Source: Nocardioides marmorisolisilvae
GTDB taxonomy: Bacteria > Actinomycetota > Actinomycetes > Propionibacteriales > Nocardioidaceae
DNA: 64,000 nucleotides
Direction of reading: 5' to 3'
NCBI RefSeq assembly: GCF_003725775.1
Contig: NZ_RJSG01000002.1
Coordinates: forward strand, 1,480,674-1,544,673
A program made the translations under genes and the position numbers. This document shows, piece after piece, positions 60,040 to 64,000 of this stretch; within the stretch, counting starts at the first letter, position 1, and each line of letters opens with the position of its first letter. The notes below the pieces were generated by a model. The model had not been told where the DNA came from, searched no databases, and saw only the letters and a list, made by a program, of their open reading frames with translations.

Positions 60040-61230
60040 ATGCTCGAGTCCTACCGCCGCGTCTTCGCCATCCGGGGTTCGGCCGCGTTCTCCGCGACCG
60101 GCATCCTGGCGCGCCTGCCGATGGCGATGATGACGCTCGGCATCGTGATCCTGGTCAGCACCCTGACCGACTCCTACACCAAGGCCGGCCAGGTCTCGGC
60201 GGCGTACGTGATCGGGAACGCGCTGGTGGCGATCCCGCACGGGCGGTTGGCCGACCGGTTCGGCCAGACCGTCGTCCTGTACGTCGATGCGGTGGCGTTC
60301 GCGCTGACCACCGGCCTGCTGGTGCACTCGGTCACCGCCGGGTGGTCGGACCCGCTGCCGCACCTGTTCGCCGTGCTCGCGGGTGCCTCGATGCCGCAGG
60401 TCGGCTCGATGGTGCGCGCCCGGTGGGCGCACCTGGTCACCGACGAGCAGCAGCGGCACACCGCCTTCGCCGTCGAGGCGGTCGGCGACGAGGTCGTCTT
60501 CGTCACCGGCCCGTCGCTGGTCACCTTCCTCTCCACTCTCTACGCCCCGCAGACCGGCCTGCTGGTCGCACTCGGTGTCGGCACGGTCGGCACCCTGCTG
60601 CTGGCCGCCCAGCCGCGCACGGCTCCCCCGGCGCATCCCACCCACGCCGAGCACGGGCCGGATCCGCTCGGCTGGGGGCGGGTCGTGCCGATCGCGATCG
60701 CTGCCCTCGCGCTCGGAGCGCTCTTCGGCGCCTTGGAGGTCTCGACGGTCGCGGTCGCCGAGGACGCCGGCCACAAGGCCGCGTCCGGGATCCTGCTCGG
60801 TGTCTTCTCCTTCGGGAGCATGGTGGCCGGGGTGGTCGCCGGGGCGATGCACTGGAAGTCCTCCGACCTGGTCCGCTTCCGGGCCGGTATCGGCATCCTC
60901 GCGATCGCGATGCTGGCTCTGCCCGCACTCGACCAGCTCGTGCTGCTCGGGGTGGTCCTCTTCTTCGTCGGCCTGACCCTGGCGCCGACGTTGATCGCCG
61001 TGGTCTCGCTGCTGGAGTCCTCGACCGCCAAGTCCCGGTTGACCGAGGCGATGGCGGTCTTCCAGACCGGCATCTCCGCCGGCCTGGCCCCGGGCGCCTA
61101 CGTGGCAGGCGTCGTCGCTGACCACACCCACGGCGCCGCGACGTACTGGGTCTGTGTCGGGGCCGGTGCCCTGGCCCTGGCCGCGGCCCTGGCCTGCCGC
61201 CCCGCGTCGGATCAGCTCACCGGACCGTGA
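60040..61230 (+). CDS. MFS transporter
   Basis: 396 residues with about 12 membrane helices in the major facilitator layout, including a positively charged loop between helices 2 and 3 (PHGRLADRFGQTVVLY, motif A) and PGAYVAGVVADHTHG near the C-terminus. The substrate cannot be read from the sequence; it may be a drug or metabolite exporter. It is divergent from hemH. Its last 14 bases overlap the end of the convergent cyclase gene. Confidence 0.88.
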   Translation: MLESYRRVFAIRGSAAFSATGILARLPMAMMTLGIVILVSTLTDSYTKAGQVSAAYVIGNALVAIPHGRLADRFGQTVVLYVDAVAFALTTGLLVHSVTAGWSDPLPHLFAVLAGASMPQVGSMVRARWAHLVTDEQQRHTAFAVEAVGDEVVFVTGPSLVTFLSTLYAPQTGLLVALGVGTVGTLLLAAQPRTAPPAHPTHAEHGPDPLGWGRVVPIAIAALALGALFGALEVSTVAVAEDAGHKAASGILLGVFSFGSMVAGVVAGAMHWKSSDLVRFRAGIGILAIAMLALPALDQLVLLGVVLFFVGLTLAPTLIAVVSLLESSTAKSRLTEAMAVFQTGISAGLAPGAYVAGVVADHTHGAATYWVCVGAGALALAAALACRPASDQLTGP

Positions 61231-63805
61231 TCCCGGCGCTGACCTGGTCGGCGATCTCCAGCGCGCGTTCGATAAGCGCGTCGTAGTCGAGCGCCCCGCC
61301 GCGGGCGCGGGCAGCATCGACGGCACCTGCCGTCAGGCGCTCGGCCGCCGCCTTCATGCTGTCGTCCAAGCCGCCCGGCAGGATCGCGGTTCCGGCTTTG
61401 AGTTGGAGATCGCCCGAGACCCGGGCGCACCCGCTCGCGAGCTCCACGGCCAGGGCGTCCTCACCGAGCCCCGCGCACGAGGTCGCGATCGCGAACACCT
61501 GGAGCATCGAGTTGCCGAGCTCCGATCTCGGCAGGCCGCGCAGGTCCTCGGCGTACCAGGCTGCCGCTTCCGCGAACCGTCCCTGCCCCCAGGCGCAGTC
61601 ACCCAGGTACGTGGTGGCTGCCGCCCGAGCCCAGTTCGCGAACGGGGAGTCGTCCAACCAGGTGCGGATCCTCGCCTCGGCTCCGACGTAGTCCCCGGCA
61701 GCCACGAGAGCGATCGCGCCCGAGTCCTCGAACAGGTGGGCGTACCCCGGAATGTCGTGGTTCTCGGCGTACTCGTGCCCGATGCGCAGCGCCTCAAGGC
61801 CGGCGCCCTGGTCGCCGTGCGTGCACTCGAACTCGAACGTCGCCAGGTACACCTCGCACACCCAGGGGTGGTCGTCGAGCTCCTGAAACCTGTGTAGTGC
61901 GCCGCGGAGCCACGCCCGTCGTTCGTCGAAGTTCTGGACCTCCGAGTACGCGGTCCCCGCGAACGCCCAGACCCGCGCCTGGGCCAGGTCGCCGGGGTCG
62001 TCCGCACGCGCGAACCTGATCAGGTCGTCCAGCCACGGGCGCTCGCGCGAGAACCAGGACAGGCACCACCCGCAGGTGCCCAGCAGCATCCGGTAGCGGG
62101 AGCTGTCGTGCGTGGACGCCCAGGTGAGGGCTTGCTGGATCTCGGGGAGGTGATCCTCCAGGTCGGCCATCGCTGCGCGGAAGCGGAAGTTCTTCTCGTG
62201 CTGGATCAGCCGACCGACCGTGGCCAGCACAAGATCGACGTGACGGCCGCGGATCGGCGCCTCGTCCTCACGGGCTTCCAGGACCCGGGTGGCATGCCGA
62301 CGCACTCGCTCCGGCATGGTGAAGCGGCCATCGCCACGTTGGACGACCAGGGCCAGGTCGACCAGCCGCGCCAGCGCGTCCCAGACGTCCGGGGCGGACT
62401 GGCCCATCACCATTTCCAGGTCGTCGATCGACCAGGCCTCGGCGAAGGATCCGCAGGTCGCGTAGGCGAGGACCTCGACGTCGTTGAGCAACGAGATCGT
62501 CCAGTCGAGCGCCGCTTGCAGCCCGCGTTGCCGTTCCGGCAGGTCGGCAGGCCCACGGCCCAACGCACGCTCGGGATCGGCGCCGAGCGCCACAGCGAGC
62601 CGCGACAGCCCCACGGTCGGTGCGCGGGCGGCGGCGAGCTCGAGCGCCAGCGGCATCCCGTCGAGCTCGCGGCAGAGTCCGACCAGAAGCTCCCGCTCGG
62701 CGTCCGGGACCGTGAAGTCGGGCTGCCGTGCACGGGCACGGTCCAGGAACAGCTCGACCGCAGCGTCGTCGGTGAGCGAGTCGAGCCGGACCTGGACCTC
62801 GGCGCGCAGGCCGAGACTGGCCTGGCTGGTCACCAGCCAGCGGGTTCCGGCTGACGAGCTCACCAGTGGTGCGATGACCTCGGCCAGGTCGGGGAGGTGC
62901 TCGGCGTTGTCCAGGACGAGCAGGAGTCGTCTCCCCTTCAGGTGGGCCGCCAGAGCCGTCGTGGCATCAACCCCTTGGAGGTCCTCCTCGATGGCCTCGG
63001 CGATCGCCTCGGGCACCTCCGAAGAATGCCGCAGGGACGCCATCGCGACGAAGGCACTGCCGTCGGGGAACTCGGGCGCCAAGGAGTCCGCGACGGCGAC
63101 CGCGGTGCGCGTCTTTCCCATGCCGCCCGGGCCGATCAGCGTGACCAGGTGGTCGGACCCGGAGAGTCTCGCGCTCAGGTCGGCGATGACGTCGGCGCGG
63201 CCGATGATCCGGGTGTCGATGGTCGGCAGGTTGGAGCGGGCCGCTGCCAGGGTTCGCGGTGGCGGGAAGTCGGCCGCGACAGCGCCCTCGCGGTGCAGGT
63301 GGAAGATCCGGCGAGCCGCGGGAAAGTCCTTCAGCCCGTGCAGCCCCAGGCTCTGCACCGGCGCCAGCGGCACCTCGGACTGCATGTCTGCGCTCAGCAG
63401 CACCTGTCCCCCATGGGCGGCCGAGCCGAGCCGGGCTGCGTAGTGGACGTCCACCCCCCAGTACTTGCGTCCGCGGATCCTCGGCTCGCCGGAGTGCAGC
63501 GCCATCCGGACCTTGACCTGCTCACCGTCCGGCCAGTCGGCCGTCGCCAACCGCTGCTGCGCGACGGTGACCGCCTCTACCGCACGGGCGTGGTCGGTGA
63601 ACACCACGAAGAAGGCGTCGCCCTCGTTGTCGACCTCGACCCCGTCGTACTCGTCCCACACCCCGCGAAGGACCCGGTCGTGCTCGTCGAGCACGTCGCC
63701 GAAGCGGTCGCCGAGCCGGTGCAGCAGCGCGGTCGAACCCTGGACGTCGGTGAAGAGGAGCGCTACCCGTCCTTCCGGTAGCGGCCGCGTTCCCCCGTGG
63801 CTCAT
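61217..63805 (-). CDS. Class III adenylate cyclase / AAA ATPase regulatory protein
   Basis: 862 residues. Residues 10-180 form a class III nucleotide cyclase domain: RVALLFTDVQGST (metal Asp), EGDAFFVVF (second Asp), and VDVHYAARL in which the usual transition-state Asn is His. From 200 on there is a STAND/AAA NTPase: Walker A GPGGMGKT, Walker B LLLVLDNAEHL, then TPR-like repeats to the C-terminus; no C-terminal LuxR HTH is seen. The domain order is that of the actinobacterial adenylate cyclase-ATPase regulators. The His substitution may lower cyclase activity. ATG at 63805 with TACGAT 6 nt upstream. Confidence 0.87.
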   Translation of the reverse strand: MSHGGTRPLPEGRVALLFTDVQGSTALLHRLGDRFGDVLDEHDRVLRGVWDEYDGVEVDNEGDAFFVVFTDHARAVEAVTVAQQRLATADWPDGEQVKVRMALHSGEPRIRGRKYWGVDVHYAARLGSAAHGGQVLLSADMQSEVPLAPVQSLGLHGLKDFPAARRIFHLHREGAVAADFPPPRTLAAARSNLPTIDTRIIGRADVIADLSARLSGSDHLVTLIGPGGMGKTRTAVAVADSLAPEFPDGSAFVAMASLRHSSEVPEAIAEAIEEDLQGVDATTALAAHLKGRRLLLVLDNAEHLPDLAEVIAPLVSSSAGTRWLVTSQASLGLRAEVQVRLDSLTDDAAVELFLDRARARQPDFTVPDAERELLVGLCRELDGMPLALELAAARAPTVGLSRLAVALGADPERALGRGPADLPERQRGLQAALDWTISLLNDVEVLAYATCGSFAEAWSIDDLEMVMGQSAPDVWDALARLVDLALVVQRGDGRFTMPERVRRHATRVLEAREDEAPIRGRHVDLVLATVGRLIQHEKNFRFRAAMADLEDHLPEIQQALTWASTHDSSRYRMLLGTCGWCLSWFSRERPWLDDLIRFARADDPGDLAQARVWAFAGTAYSEVQNFDERRAWLRGALHRFQELDDHPWVCEVYLATFEFECTHGDQGAGLEALRIGHEYAENHDIPGYAHLFEDSGAIALVAAGDYVGAEARIRTWLDDSPFANWARAAATTYLGDCAWGQGRFAEAAAWYAEDLRGLPRSELGNSMLQVFAIATSCAGLGEDALAVELASGCARVSGDLQLKAGTAILPGGLDDSMKAAAERLTAGAVDAARARGGALDYDALIERALEIADQVSAGITVR

Positions 63806-63817
63806 GATCGGATCGTA
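63806..63817 (-). promoter_or_regulatory. Leaderless -10 box for the cyclase gene
   Basis: TACGAT (63817-63812, minus strand), a 6-nt spacer, then the ATG. Confidence 0.5.
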
Positions 63818-63828
63818 GGGTCAGCGAC

Positions 63829-63840
63829 TAGCCTGCGGCC
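63829..63840 (+). promoter_or_regulatory. Leaderless -10 box for the ALO-type oxidase gene
   Basis: TAGCCT at 63829-63834, a 6-nt spacer, then ATG at 63841. Confidence 0.5.
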
Positions 63841-64000
63841 ATGGCTTCCTGGCGCAACTGGTCCGGTCTGACGACGACCTCCCCGACCGAGGTGCACACC
63901 CCGACCAGCACCGCCGACGTCGTCGGGGCCGTGAACAAGGCGCGCGAGCTGCGCACGACGGTGAAGATGCCCGGCACCGGCCACTCGTTCACCGGGATCG
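63841..64000 (+). CDS. FAD-binding D-arabinono-1,4-lactone oxidase-like protein, partial
   Basis: Only the first 53 codons lie in the window; the gene runs off the right edge. The N-terminus WRNWSG, then TPTSTADVVGAVNKAREL and MPGTGHSFTGI, matches the FAD-binding part of the L-gulonolactone/D-arabinono-1,4-lactone oxidase family, with the GHS element near the flavin-binding site. These enzymes oxidise aldonolactones; in M. tuberculosis Rv1771 is the example. Start fixed by the leaderless promoter. Confidence 0.8.
   Translation, partial: MASWRNWSGLTTTSPTEVHTPTSTADVVGAVNKARELRTTVKMPGTGHSFTGI

Overview
The window is about 64 kb of uniformly high-GC DNA with short intergenic gaps. No rRNA, tRNA, insertion sequence or CRISPR array was recognised. 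The gene set points to an actinobacterium, most likely Nocardioidaceae (Nocardioides-like): two mce import loci, an SsgA-family protein, PAC2, DUF3093, DUF3159, DUF4193 and DUF4235 proteins, a SigE-family sigma factor, a ferrochelatase with a C-terminal Cys cluster, and many leaderless promoters. The genus is inference; the phylum is well supported.

Layout. 1-1570 holds the first two genes (YrbE permeases) of a leftward mce locus that continues outside the window, preceded by a KstR-like palindrome. 1702-8287 is a mixed stretch: a DivIVA-repeat protein, uvrB, a cardiolipin-synthase-like phospholipase D protein, an SDR plus CMD pair, and an aldo/keto reductase. 8328-19734 is a full leftward mce operon (two YrbE permeases, six MCE proteins, one Mce-associated protein), followed by a secreted CocE/NonD-type hydrolase and preceded by a tandem-SCP2 protein. 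19960-24506 carries a secreted two-module protein, an AlkA-like glycosylase, an L,D-transpeptidase and an ATP-dependent DNA ligase. 24572-29931 is an oxidation locus between two TetR genes: a Rieske oxygenase translationally coupled to one polypeptide made of a CYP153-type P450, a phthalate-type reductase and a [2Fe-2S] ferredoxin.

30504-34211 is the divergent thiolase / high-molecular-weight FabG / MaoC hydratase cluster seen in mycobacteria as fadA2-fabG4-htdX, with a long inverted repeat in the shared promoter region. 34260-43110 contains tesB, PAC2, a gluzincin lipoprotein, dxs, an SMP-30-like protein, a NUDIX hydrolase, and a TetR/MpaB-oxygenase divergent pair with a perfect operator. 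43201-47815 has an ssgA-like gene behind two identical operator-like repeats, a thiamine-binding protein, and a SigE-family sigma factor flanked by two membrane proteins of unknown function.

47872-59992 resembles the conserved actinobacterial block recalled from M. tuberculosis around Rv2682-Rv2701: aconitase, RumA-type methyltransferase, KimA/APC-type transporter divergent from two TrkA-type subunits, DUF3159, an OB-fold protein, dut, DUF3093, DUF4235, DUF4193, inositol monophosphatase and ferrochelatase. The window ends with an MFS transporter, an adenylate-cyclase/AAA regulator and the first 160 bases of an ALO-type FAD oxidase.

The common theme is lipid and hydrophobic-substrate handling: two Mce importers, an SCP2 carrier, a secreted hydrolase, CYP153 plus Rieske oxygenation, and a thiolase/reductase/hydratase/thioesterase set. 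About twenty genes have a TANNNT-like -10 box 6-9 nt before the start codon, which suggests leaderless transcripts and fixes those starts.
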